A DNA stretch of 64,000 nucleotides from Mycolicibacter minnesotensis. GTDB lineage: Bacteria > Actinomycetota > Actinomycetes > Mycobacteriales > Mycobacteriaceae. Below are positions 10,008 to 18,562 of the stretch, in pieces. Positions within the stretch are counted from its first letter, which is position 1; each line of letters begins with the position of its first letter. Location: assembly GCF_010731755.1 (NCBI RefSeq), contig NZ_AP022589.1, forward strand, positions 62,001 to 126,000, read 5' to 3'. The notes under the pieces were generated by a model. It saw only the letters and a list, made by a program, of their open reading frames with translations. It was not told the origin of the DNA and searched no databases. Position numbers and translations under genes: made by a program.

Positions 10008-10568
10008 GGCGTCAGTCTAGATCCGTTGCCAGCCACCCGGCCCGGTATGACTGCGTTCGACTCAGACAGATTCCAGCCCGCACCCATGTCCGGACAGAAG
10101 TTGCCAGCCCAGAATCGCAACAGTCCGGGATGCCCGCCCACGGCGTTGCCCGCAGGCAAGCGCGCGGCGCTGGTCGAGCACGGTCCGCGATGCACGTCGT
10201 GGATCTACTACCGGGTAAAGATGATCATTCTTGTGCCATTGTCTCGCGGAATCTCCTTGCTGCACAGTTTATTAATGCACGGATCCCCCGCAGCGCGGCG
10301 AGGTCGGCGGTGCACCCTGAAGGCGATCCAGCGAGGCGGAGAACTCAATCGGATGGATGCTCGGACCAGCGCCCTCCGCCGAACCGGAGCCAGCCCGAAT
10401 CCGTTTGCTCAGCGCCGCACCCGTGGGCGCATTCAGCTGTATCTCACCGCCACTCCCGGAGACGAGCTTCCGCCGCCTCCGGCACGCTGAGCATTCACTG
10501 CATCATTGCGCCGAGCCGCGGACCGCTTGACCGTCAGGGCATCTGCGCACGGACACCGCGGAGCACGC
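10008..10568. other. Intergenic region between DUF2252 gene and BASS transporter
   Basis: 560 bases between divergent genes. It contains an AT-rich patch near 10262-10278 (TTTATTAATG), the most promoter-like stretch for either neighbour. Several open frames cross it on both strands but none has a ribosome site or a recognisable product. I see no repeat or RNA gene. Confidence 0.5.
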
Positions 10569-11513
10569 ATGGATAGCCGGTTCTTCCCCTTGGTCGTCGT
10601 GACGGCCATGCTCGCCCTGGGAATGACCCTCACGGTCGCCGACTTCCGCAGGGCTGCAGCACTCAAGCGCCCCCTGGCGGTCGCCTTGATCTGCCAGGCG
10701 ATCATGCTGCCGGCCCTGTGCCTGTTGATCGCCGAGGCCTTCCACCTCCCGCCCAATCTCGCGGTGGGGCTGATGCTGATCTCCGCAGTTCCCGGCGGCC
10801 TGTTGGCGAATGTCTTCAGTCACTTGGTCAATGGCGACCTTGCCCTCAATCTCACGCTGACCGCGATCAACGCCGTGCTGTCGATCGCTTCCCTACCAGC
10901 GATATTGGCGATATCCATCAGCTGGTTCACCGGCGAGGGGCGCAGCATCCCGCTGCAGCTGGACAAATTCGTCGCGGTGGTCGGCCTGGTGATCATTCCC
11001 ACCGCCATAGGTGTTGCCATCCGCGAGCGCTTCCCCGATCTGGCTCGCCGCCTGAAGCGGCCGGTCCGGGTCGCCGCGGCCACGCTGCTGGTCGCGATCT
11101 CCGTGGCGGCGATCGTGGGCGGGCACACGACATTGGCGAACAACCTCGGCGCACTGACCGGTGCCGTCGTCTCCTTCGCCACCGTCAGCTTGACCGTCGG
11201 ATATCTCGTGCCGCGCTGGATGAAGCTCGCTCCGAGGCAGGCGATTGCCATCAGCCTCGAGATCGGGATGCATAACGCGATGGTGGCCACCGCGATTGCA
11301 CTGAGCCCACAACTACTCAACAGCGCCGAGATCGGAACCGTGCCGGCGCTGTATGGGGTCATCGCACCCGTTATCGCGTTGCTTCTGGTTGCCACCATTC
11401 GCGCCGTAGACCCCGCCCATCGTCAGGCCGCCGCGGATTCGCGGTCCGTTTCCGCGGCAACCCCAGCCCCTGACGACGATGCTCAGCCGGCGTCGGAGGC
11501 GGTGGCAACCTAG
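10569..11513 (+). CDS. Bile acid:sodium symporter (BASS) family transporter
   Basis: A 314-residue membrane protein with about ten hydrophobic helices starting at the N-terminus. The pattern fits the BASS/SBF family: M-A-L-G-M-T-L-T type first helix, P-G-G-L-L-A-N-V-F-S-H-L near residues 75-90 at the family's first discontinuous helix, and E-I-G-M-H-N-A-M-V-A-T-A in the second half, the conserved E-x-G-x-x-N motif. A Pro/Ala/Asp-rich tail ends the protein. BASS transporters move organic anions such as bile acids, sterol sulfates or pantoate with sodium; the substrate here is unknown. It is 134 bases upstream of a sulfatase in the same direction, which makes a sulfated substrate possible. The ATG is the only start that places helix 1 at the N-terminus. 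Confidence 0.88.
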   Translation: MDSRFFPLVVVTAMLALGMTLTVADFRRAAALKRPLAVALICQAIMLPALCLLIAEAFHLPPNLAVGLMLISAVPGGLLANVFSHLVNGDLALNLTLTAINAVLSIASLPAILAISISWFTGEGRSIPLQLDKFVAVVGLVIIPTAIGVAIRERFPDLARRLKRPVRVAAATLLVAISVAAIVGGHTTLANNLGALTGAVVSFATVSLTVGYLVPRWMKLAPRQAIAISLEIGMHNAMVATAIALSPQLLNSAEIGTVPALYGVIAPVIALLLVATIRAVDPAHRQAAADSRSVSAATPAPDDDAQPASEAVAT

Positions 11514-11599
11514 GCCCCAGTCCGAGGCACGGACGGACGGCGATGGACCCTGCGAAACCTTGTGATCCCTCTCTTCAACCCACCAGCGTTCCCAGCAAA

Positions 11600-11615
11600 G
11601 TAGTCATGCGACTAC
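11600..11615. promoter_or_regulatory. Palindromic operator candidate before the sulfatase gene
   Basis: A perfect inverted repeat with 6-base arms and a 4-base spacer: GTAGTC-ATGC-GACTAC. It lies 32 bases before the sulfatase ATG. A near-identical palindrome lies before the tetR gene at 32715-32730, so the TetR regulator may bind both sites. Seen directly; the binding is inferred. Confidence 0.6.
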
Positions 11616-11647
11616 CCACAAGACACGGCGAAAGGTGACCTACCGAG

Positions 11648-13873
11648 ATGAGCCTGCCCCAGCGCGCACCACAGGACGCGCCCAATGTCGTGGTGATCCT
11701 TCTGGATGACCTCGGCTTCGCTCAATTCGGTTGCTACGGGTCCGATATCGCTACTCCTGCAATCGATCGACTGGCGTCCGGAGGCCTGCGCTACAACCGG
11801 TTCCACGTCACCGCCCTGTGCTCGCCGACTCGGGCAGCGCTGCTGACCGGGCGCAATCACCACGCGGTCGGAATGGGTTTCCTCGCCGATCTGCCCACCA
11901 CGCATCCCGGTTACACCGCGCACATTCCACGCTCGGCAGCAACGCTGCCACGGATTCTGCGGGACTCAGGCTGGAGCACGCTGGCGACCGGCAAATGGCA
12001 TCTGGTTCCGCGCGGGGAGCGTGGCGGCGCGGGGCCGTTCGACCAATGGCCGCTGGGCTTGGGATTCGAGCGTTACTACGGATTTCTCCGGGGCGATGCC
12101 AATCAATGGGCACCGGAGCTGGTTCGTGACAATTCATTCGTCGAGCCGCCCGCTCGGCCCGACGAGGGATACCACCTGACCGAGGACCTCGCCGACGAAG
12201 CGATTCGGATGGTGCTGAGTCAACAGGCCAACGCCCCGGGCAAGCCGTTCTTCCTCTATTTCACTCCGGGCGCCATGCATTCGCCGCACCACGTGGAGCG
12301 CTCGTGGGCGGACGCCTACGCGGGCAAGTTCGATGTCGGATGGGATTCCTGGCGCGACGACTTGTTTGCTCGTCAGGTGAAATCCGGTGTTGTCCCGGCT
12401 GACACGACCTTGACGCCGCGGCCGCCGTGGGTGCCGGCCTGGGAGGACCTCAGCGCTGACGAACGCCGCCTCTACGCCCGGATGCACGAGGTCTATGCCG
12501 GTTTCCTGAGCCATACCGACGCGCAGATCGGCCGATTGGTCGACACTCTGGAGCGTATTGGCGTGCTCGACAACACCCTGATTCTGTTGATGTCTGACAA
12601 CGGCGCCAGCGCCGAGGGCGGCGTATCGGGCACCGTCAACGAGCACCGGTTCACTCACCGAATCCGCGATGATCTCACCGACAACCTGGCACAGCTCGAC
12701 GAGTGGGGCGGTCCGCACACCTACCCGCACTACGCGTGGGGCTGGGCGTGGGCCGGCAACACACCGTTTCGGCTGTGGAAGCGCTACACCTGGCTCGGGG
12801 GCACCCGGGTGCCATTCATCGCACACTGGCCCAAGACCATTCGCGAGGGCGGCGGGGTTCGTGGACAGTTCGCCCACGCCATCGACGTCCTGCCGACAGT
12901 GCTCGACGCGTGCGGAGTCACCGCCCCGGAGTCGGTGGACGGCATTGCCCAGCAGCCCATCCAGGGCGCCAGCCTGCTGCCCTCCTTCAGCGATCCCGCG
13001 GCACCCAATCCGCGTTCCGTGCAGTACTTCGAGATGATGGGTTCACGGGCGATCTTCGCCGACGGCTGGAAAGCCACCACCGATCACGTTCCGGTGGGCG
13101 TGATGGACGAGGACCTGCTGCTCACCGGCAGCCGCGATTTCGAGAGCGACCACTGGGCACTGTTCCGCCTCGACGAGGACTTCTCCGAGTCGCACGACCT
13201 CGCCGAGGACCATCCGGAAGTCATCGAGCAGCTCAAGGAACAATGGTCGAACGAAGCAGAGTCGAACAACGTTCTGCCGCTGCTGGACTCACTGATCGGT
13301 CGGCTATCCGCCGTGGCGCTGCCGCAGTATCCTGTCGGCCTGCAGGTCACGTTGTATCCGCAGGCCGGACCGGTGCTCGATGAGGCGCTGCCGATGCTTG
13401 CGGGCGGAGGTCACATCCTCGCCGATGTGGAGGTCTCGCCGGACTCCCCCAGCGGTGTGCTGTTCGCCATCGGCGACCGCAACGGCGGGTTGGCCGCCTA
13501 CGTCGTCGACGGCAGCCTGAACGTCGCGGTGGCGTTGCCCAGCGGCCCGCTGCACCTGCGATCCGAGCAGCGCCTCCCCTCGGGCCGCCACCTCGTCGGT
13601 TGCGTACTACGACTGGTGTCCGGAGGTGTCGCCATCGACGCCATCGTCGATGACACCGTCATCGCAACTACGACGACCGAACATGCGCTGCCGTTCATCT
13701 GGCAGCACGGCGGCACGCACCTGACCCTCGGCTACGACCGTGGCCTACCGGTCTCCGATGACTACCAGCCACCCTTTGCCTGGAACGGGGACCTGCACGC
13801 GGTCCACGTTCAGGCGGGCCAAGCCGACCTGGACCAGATCGACGCGCTGCGCATAGCCCTGCAATCCGATTAG
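11648..13873 (+). CDS. Type I sulfatase (arylsulfatase family, FGly-dependent)
   Basis: Hydrolyses sulfate esters to alcohol plus sulfate. The 741 residues match large mycobacterial arylsulfatases such as AtsA and AtsD. Metal-binding D-D at the start (V-I-L-L-D-D-L-G), the C-S-P-T-R-A-A-L-L-T-G-R signature whose cysteine (about residue 57) is converted to formylglycine, G-K-W-H-L after it, and a second metal pair (M-S-D-N-G-A-S). No signal peptide is seen, so it is probably cytoplasmic, as for many actinobacterial enzymes. The C-terminal third is a beta-rich domain typical of the AtsA type. The stop overlaps the stop of the convergent gene at 13870. Substrate not readable. Confidence 0.93.
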   Translation: MSLPQRAPQDAPNVVVILLDDLGFAQFGCYGSDIATPAIDRLASGGLRYNRFHVTALCSPTRAALLTGRNHHAVGMGFLADLPTTHPGYTAHIPRSAATLPRILRDSGWSTLATGKWHLVPRGERGGAGPFDQWPLGLGFERYYGFLRGDANQWAPELVRDNSFVEPPARPDEGYHLTEDLADEAIRMVLSQQANAPGKPFFLYFTPGAMHSPHHVERSWADAYAGKFDVGWDSWRDDLFARQVKSGVVPADTTLTPRPPWVPAWEDLSADERRLYARMHEVYAGFLSHTDAQIGRLVDTLERIGVLDNTLILLMSDNGASAEGGVSGTVNEHRFTHRIRDDLTDNLAQLDEWGGPHTYPHYAWGWAWAGNTPFRLWKRYTWLGGTRVPFIAHWPKTIREGGGVRGQFAHAIDVLPTVLDACGVTAPESVDGIAQQPIQGASLLPSFSDPAAPNPRSVQYFEMMGSRAIFADGWKATTDHVPVGVMDEDLLLTGSRDFESDHWALFRLDEDFSESHDLAEDHPEVIEQLKEQWSNEAESNNVLPLLDSLIGRLSAVALPQYPVGLQVTLYPQAGPVLDEALPMLAGGGHILADVEVSPDSPSGVLFAIGDRNGGLAAYVVDGSLNVAVALPSGPLHLRSEQRLPSGRHLVGCVLRLVSGGVAIDAIVDDTVIATTTTEHALPFIWQHGGTHLTLGYDRGLPVSDDYQPPFAWNGDLHAVHVQAGQADLDQIDALRIALQSD

Positions 13874-14643
13874 TCGCCGGTGAAGGCGAACTGGAAGCCG
13901 CTGAGGATTGAGTCCTTCTCGCTAACGTAGTCCGGGTTGTGCGGATCGAAGCCCTGAACGGTGAGCGTGGCGGACCACAGTGTGTTGCGACTGCCCCAGC
14001 CCGCAACGATCAGGCAGGTGGCACCGTGATTGTCCACGCCCGTATCGTAGGTAACAATCGCGGAGGAGTAACCGCAAGTCGTGCCGCGGATATCGTCAAC
14101 AACGACGGCAATCCTGGATACCCCGACGATTTGCGCGTCGATTGCTTCTTCTGGAGTGTCTACCAGCTCGGAATTATTCTCCAGTGTCAGAACCGCTTTC
14201 GGCTGATAGCGGTTGTCCTCTCGACCTGGCCCAGTGCTCACCGCCCGAACTATTGGCGACATCGGCGCCGAGTCCAATCGCCATCCGGGCGGTAGCGGCA
14301 GTGCCAGCCGGGGCTCATCGGCGGCGTCATAGTCCAGGTTGACGAGCGGCACCGTGCTGGGCCTGCATCTGCTCGACAACGAGCTGAAGGAAGCTCGACC
14401 CTCCGGTGGAGGACTGGCAGATGCTCGATCCTCTGGTCGATGAGATGATTCGCCAGCCGGCGCATGGCCGCCGCGACTCACGATCAGAGCAGCGGCGACC
14501 AGCCCAACGGCCAGCACGACAGCGGCAGAAATAACGGCCACTGGTAGCCACAATCGTGCTGGCTGACTCGCGGCGTCATTGAGCGACTGCCCCGGCGGTT
14601 CCTGAGCGGATGGCCATTGGCTGCCGGGTGTATCGCTTTCCAT
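13870..14643 (-). CDS. Single-pass membrane protein at the end of the ESX operon, unknown
   Basis: 257 residues: a short cytoplasmic N-terminus, one membrane helix (about 30-55, A-V-V-L-A-V-G-L-V-A-A-A-L-I-V), a Ser/Pro/Arg-rich linker, then an extracytoplasmic domain of about 165 residues with two cysteines (T-T-C-G-Y and A-T-C-L-I) that could form a disulfide. No known domain is recognised. It resembles mycobacterial LpqN/T-like secreted domains only in general size and position. It follows eccE by 68 bases on the same strand and is probably the last gene of the ESX operon. No counterpart is present in M. tuberculosis ESX-3. The start could also be the TTG two codons upstream. Confidence 0.7.
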   Translation of the reverse strand: MESDTPGSQWPSAQEPPGQSLNDAASQPARLWLPVAVISAAVVLAVGLVAAALIVSRGGHAPAGESSHRPEDRASASPPPEGRASFSSLSSRCRPSTVPLVNLDYDAADEPRLALPLPPGWRLDSAPMSPIVRAVSTGPGREDNRYQPKAVLTLENNSELVDTPEEAIDAQIVGVSRIAVVVDDIRGTTCGYSSAIVTYDTGVDNHGATCLIVAGWGSRNTLWSATLTVQGFDPHNPDYVSEKDSILSGFQFAFTGD

Positions 14644-14656
14644 CGGCAAAGAACAG

Positions 14657-14665
14657 CCCCCCCCC
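14657..14665. repeat. Nine-base poly-C/poly-G tract
   Basis: Nine consecutive C on the plus strand (G9 on the coding strand) lying 13 bases before the start of the unknown membrane gene. Homopolymers of this length mutate readily by slippage, and this one occupies the ribosome-binding region. Confidence 0.9.
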
Positions 14666-14711
14666 TGCGGGGTCAGGGCACGTGGCGCATGACGTCAAGA
14701 CCACACACTAT

Positions 14712-15707
14712 TCAGCCGGCAACACTCTGCGCCGGGGCCCGTCCCGCGATGCTGCTCGGCCACTGCACCCGGGTCAGCACGTCATGGGGCACGGCGACGT
14801 GACCGTCGAGGTGCTGCCCCGATGACGGATGCAGCGCCGCCAGTGACGCCCGCTGGTTTCCGGGTTGCGGGCTCAGTCCGGGCACGGGCACGCCAGTGGG
14901 TTGCCCCGCGGTGCGCAAGGCTGCGCCGAGCGCGAGGGTCTGATCGTCACCCGAGCCGGCGATCTCTAGGACCGTCCAGGTTTCCGGCGCCGGATGCGAC
15001 CACACCTTCGCCAGCAGCTCAGGAACATCATGTCCGGGCGTAACCCCATACGCGGCAAGATAATCGCCCCCATCGCCCCCTACTGCCTGCCAGGTCTCGC
15101 GGGAGTGGCCGTCGTCGAGGTCCGGGATCTCCTCGGGACCGACAAGGTTGACCGCCCAGCCGGATTCACGCAGGCTGTCGGCAAGCCGTCGGGCGACTAC
15201 CACCGCAGTTCTGTGCAACGGGATCTCCGGGGACCGGGCCGCAAGGGCGCCCAGGTTCTCCACCGCAGAGAGGGTGAGCCCGATCCACGTCGTTCGAGTG
15301 CGGTTGCCTGACTCATCCACGACATCTCGGCTGGTGACCCGGATCGCCTCAGCCCGCAGGCCGTAGCGGTCCAAGTAGCGGGCAATCAGCGGCAGCGGGA
15401 GTAGATCGGGCTCACTCTTCGGCGCCGTCACCGCCAAGAGGACTGTGACCCGCTCATTGGTATCGGGCCGGTGTGCGCCCCGCTCACCACCGCGGGGCAG
15501 CTTGAGTGCCGCCCAGCGCCGCACGAGCGTCGTGAGGTGCAAGCCCCGCCACCGTGCCACCGATGCGGCCGCCAGGGCAATGGCGACGCCCAGCACCCAG
15601 CGCTCCCGTCCTGACTCCCATGGGTAGGCCGTCGCCGCGGCGGCAAGCGCCAACAGCACCAAAGTGATCCGTCCGGTACCGAGCCGGGGTGATCGGTACG
15701 TGCTCAC
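14712..15707 (-). CDS. eccE: Type VII secretion protein EccE (ESX-3 type)
   Basis: EccE sits at the periphery of the ESX membrane complex. The 331 residues equal the length of EccE3 of M. tuberculosis. Two membrane helices occupy about residues 13-50 (I-T-L-V-L-L-A-L-A-A-A and V-L-G-V-A-I-A-L-A-A-A), then a cytoplasmic domain with the family Y-G-L-R-A-E-A-I and T-W-I-G-L-T-L segments. The GTG start overlaps the mycosin stop by four bases, so the two are translationally coupled. The ESX-3-like order mycP-eccE is kept. Confidence 0.93.
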   Translation of the reverse strand: MSTYRSPRLGTGRITLVLLALAAAATAYPWESGRERWVLGVAIALAAASVARWRGLHLTTLVRRWAALKLPRGGERGAHRPDTNERVTVLLAVTAPKSEPDLLPLPLIARYLDRYGLRAEAIRVTSRDVVDESGNRTRTTWIGLTLSAVENLGALAARSPEIPLHRTAVVVARRLADSLRESGWAVNLVGPEEIPDLDDGHSRETWQAVGGDGGDYLAAYGVTPGHDVPELLAKVWSHPAPETWTVLEIAGSGDDQTLALGAALRTAGQPTGVPVPGLSPQPGNQRASLAALHPSSGQHLDGHVAVPHDVLTRVQWPSSIAGRAPAQSVAG

Positions 15708-17125
15708 AGTGCGGTCTCCTTTCGCCGACGCGCCACGATCGCGGCGGCCAGGGCGGTCAATGTCAGCGCCGCTGTGCCGCCGAATGCAACGGCCAGCGGT
15801 GTGTAGTCCTTCGGAGCCGGCTCAGGAGGCGCGGCAACCTGTTTCACCGGATCTGCGTCGCGGCCGCCCCCTGCGGGCAGGTGCCAGGTCAGGGCGGCTA
15901 CCGGATCCACCGCGCCGGCACCCACGATGTTCGATGGCGCGCGGGCGACGTTGTGGGCGGTTGCGGTGATCCGGTGAATCACCTCCGTCGCGGCGAGGTC
16001 CGGGTAGCGGCTCCTCAGGAGTGCCGCGATACCGGCCACATAGGCCGACGCGTAGCCGGTGCCGTTGAGCGAGGTCAGTCGCTGCTTGGCTCCGGGCAGG
16101 CCATTGGCCAGGCCGCCATCGTCGCGGTTGCTCACCGATACAACGTTTTCGCCCGGTGCCGCGACACCGACCCACGGTCCAGCCGCGGTGAACTTCGACG
16201 GCTGACCGTCAGCCGACAACGACGCCACCGACAACACGTAGGGCTGCCACGATGATGGGATCGACACCGAGGTGACAGCGGCCCAGTTGCGCGGGTCGGC
16301 GGGCCTGCTCAGGTCGGTCAGCGGGTTGGACTGGCATCCGGGTCCGCCGAACACCGACCCCCCGGAACCACTGTCACCGGAAGCAGCGATCACGACGGCG
16401 TCTTTCTCGACTGCGGCGTAGCGCAGCGCAGCTCCCAACTCGGACTGATCGATGTCGCGATCGGCCGGCAGGCAGAACACCGCCGAGACGGTGATGACTT
16501 GTGCACCAAGATCTGCGGCGTGCACGATCGCCCGGCTCAGTGCCGTCACCGCAGCGTTCGCCCGTACGACCTCTGGATCCCCGGTAGAGGCTGCGGGCGT
16601 GATCTTTGCGGAGGTGGCTCGCAGGGAAAGCACCCGTGACGCAGGTGCGACGCCGGAGAAGCCGTCGCCATCGGGTTGACCGGCGATGAGTCCCGCAACG
16701 AGCGTTCCGTGCCCGTCGCAGTCGACAAGACCGTCAGTGGTACCGACGTAGTCTCCCCCCGGATCGACTGCGGGCAACCGCGGTCCAGGCCGGACCCCGG
16801 TGTCTATGACGGCAACCGTCTGGCCTTCACCGCGGGAGAATCGCCACGCTGAAGGAAGATCCAGCAGCGAAAACGCGGGATTGGGCGCTGCCAGATCGGT
16901 TCCCGCGATGACCTCTGAGGTGCTGCACTCGCCGAACTGTTGAGTGGCTTGCACCGGACCGGGGGTTCCACTCGGTGGAGCCACCGCGGGATCGACGGTC
17001 GGCGGAGTGATCGCCGAACCCGACGGGGACGTGCACAAGGCTGTAGCCAGCACCACAACAAGCCCGGTGAGGGTGATCCCCACCCGCCCAGCCGGTCTCA
17101 GACCGGCTCCGGTCAGGCTGGTCAT
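15704..17125 (-). CDS. mycP: Mycosin (MycP3-like subtilase) with catalytic Ser and oxyanion Asn replaced
   Basis: Mycosins are membrane-anchored subtilisin-like proteins that cap and stabilise the ESX membrane complex. The 473 residues closely follow MycP3 (Rv0291): signal peptide, subtilase domain, Pro-rich linker, C-terminal membrane helix and R-R-R-K tail. Asp108 (V-I-D-T-G-V) and His139 (D-G-H-G-T-L) of the triad are intact. The nucleophile motif, G-T-S-Y-A-A in MycP3, reads G-T-G-Y-A-S here, so the serine is Gly357 (codon GGC, 16055-16057). The oxyanion Asn of A-G-N is Asp251 (codon GAC). The reading frame is otherwise whole, so this looks like a pseudoprotease and not a decayed gene. 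The ATG overlaps the eccD stop by four bases. Confidence 0.95.
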   Translation of the reverse strand: MTSLTGAGLRPAGRVGITLTGLVVVLATALCTSPSGSAITPPTVDPAVAPPSGTPGPVQATQQFGECSTSEVIAGTDLAAPNPAFSLLDLPSAWRFSRGEGQTVAVIDTGVRPGPRLPAVDPGGDYVGTTDGLVDCDGHGTLVAGLIAGQPDGDGFSGVAPASRVLSLRATSAKITPAASTGDPEVVRANAAVTALSRAIVHAADLGAQVITVSAVFCLPADRDIDQSELGAALRYAAVEKDAVVIAASGDSGSGGSVFGGPGCQSNPLTDLSRPADPRNWAAVTSVSIPSSWQPYVLSVASLSADGQPSKFTAAGPWVGVAAPGENVVSVSNRDDGGLANGLPGAKQRLTSLNGTGYASAYVAGIAALLRSRYPDLAATEVIHRITATAHNVARAPSNIVGAGAVDPVAALTWHLPAGGGRDADPVKQVAAPPEPAPKDYTPLAVAFGGTAALTLTALAAAIVARRRKETAL

Positions 17126-18522
17126 CGATTGAGGACCCAGCTGAATATCCCCACCAGGTAGGCGATCACGGGAATCAGCGAGGCGTCCAGACCCGAAGAA
17201 ACAAAGCCCACCAGCCGACGCAGCGGCAGGGAATAGCTGTGCGGGTCGCCGACGGCGGGAACCAAGGCGGCCACCAACCACGCCGATACCAACACTGTCA
17301 GCACTGCCAGCGCCAACAGTGCGGCGAACGGGCGGCCTGTCGCTGCGTAGTAGACCAGCAAGGCGGCCGCCACCAGGTAGGGCTGGGCCAGTGACCAGGC
17401 CTTGCTCGCCGCCGAATCCCACACGCGCGCCCGCAACACAGCAGCTGCAGCACTCGCCGCGACGGCATACCATCCCCACCCCGGCAGTGTCGCTGGTTGG
17501 GCTGCAACCGCAAACGATCCCAAGGTGCTCAGCAGCACTGCGCCTGCAACCAGTCCGGTCTGGTAGGCATCAGCGGCCCGCACCCGCCGTGGCAAGTCTG
17601 ACAACACCTGTTGCGACGGAGCAGCAGGGGTGGGATCTCCTGGCGCCGGGATGACCGGGAGGGGGAACCGCGCCCAGAGTGCGGCCAGCTGCGGCGCCGC
17701 GACGCTGAACAGCAGTCCGATCACGATCAGTCCCCCACCGAGGGTGCTCACTGGCAACGACCACAGCGATGCCGCGGCGGCCACCACGGTCAGACTCGCC
17801 CCGAGGACTCCCGTGGCGGTGAAGAAGCCGAGGTTTCGTCGCACGGCGAAAACACGGATCGCTGACCATGCGGCAACGCCGGCGGCGCCCAGCGTCACCT
17901 GCGCCGCACCAAACTGTCCCGGCACCGCCAAGGTGAGCGCCGCAGCGATCGGTGCCAGTGCGGCGACCGCCACAACAGCATCGTGCGGTGGCCGAGCCGC
18001 CAACGCGACGACCGCGGTAATCAGAGCAATCGCTGCGAGCGCATACAAGCCCGCAGGTGCGCCGGCCGCGACCCGATAAGTCGCCGCCAACCCGGTGGCC
18101 GCCAGGATCCACGCGACAAGCGCGGCCTGTGCTCCGCGTTGGATATGCGCCAGGCCCCACGGGTGACGCCTGGACTCCGAGAAGATCACCGCCGCGTCGG
18201 CGATGTCTTCGACGATGCCGGGTGCAGCGGGCCCGGGAGGCACCGGCTGCAGCGCCAGCAGATCACCGTCGACCACCCCGACGGTGTCCAAGCTGGCATC
18301 CAGGCTGAAGGGTGCGCCGCCGATGGGCGCGAGGCTGATTCGCTCGGGTATCGCTTGGGCACCGCCGACGTCATCGGAATCGTCCGAATCGTCTGGTAGG
18401 ACCAAACGTTGGACCGTGGGAACGATCTCGCGCAGGGGTAGGTCCGCGGGCAGGGCGATCTCAGTCAGTCGGCTGTCGGCCAGGACAGCAATCCGCACGA
18501 TCGGTATCACAGCGTTGGCCAT
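17122..18522 (-). CDS. eccD: Type VII secretion protein EccD (ESX-3 type)
   Basis: EccD forms the membrane barrel of the ESX complex. The 466-residue protein has the N-terminal ubiquitin-like domain (about 5-95, with V-D-G-D-L-L-A-L-Q-P-V-P at its end), the linker G-I-V-E-D-I-A-D-A-A, and eleven membrane helices. Many segments are identical to EccD3, for example F-P-L-P-V-I-P-A-P-G-D-P-T-P and the terminal W-V-L-N-R. An Asp/Ser cluster in the ubiquitin-like domain is longer than in EccD3. The gene follows eccC by 40 bases; in canonical ESX-3 loci PE, PPE, esxG, esxH and espG lie between these two genes. The start may also be the GTG one codon upstream. Confidence 0.95.
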   Translation of the reverse strand: MANAVIPIVRIAVLADSRLTEIALPADLPLREIVPTVQRLVLPDDSDDSDDVGGAQAIPERISLAPIGGAPFSLDASLDTVGVVDGDLLALQPVPPGPAAPGIVEDIADAAVIFSESRRHPWGLAHIQRGAQAALVAWILAATGLAATYRVAAGAPAGLYALAAIALITAVVALAARPPHDAVVAVAALAPIAAALTLAVPGQFGAAQVTLGAAGVAAWSAIRVFAVRRNLGFFTATGVLGASLTVVAAAASLWSLPVSTLGGGLIVIGLLFSVAAPQLAALWARFPLPVIPAPGDPTPAAPSQQVLSDLPRRVRAADAYQTGLVAGAVLLSTLGSFAVAAQPATLPGWGWYAVAASAAAAVLRARVWDSAASKAWSLAQPYLVAAALLVYYAATGRPFAALLALAVLTVLVSAWLVAALVPAVGDPHSYSLPLRRLVGFVSSGLDASLIPVIAYLVGIFSWVLNR

Positions 18523-18562
18523 CACGGGGTCCTCAGGTTCAGAAGTGACATGGTTTCTTCTC

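Noticed and set aside
9923..10576. Open frames crossing the DUF2252-BASS gap
   Set aside because: They are Arg/Pro-rich, overlap real genes and have no supporting start signals.
14250..14465. A possible frameshift in the linker of the ESX-linked membrane protein
   Set aside because: The alternative frame around 14370-14410 reads smoothly for a short stretch, but the main frame runs without stops from the membrane helix to the C-terminal domain, so no frameshift needs to be assumed.
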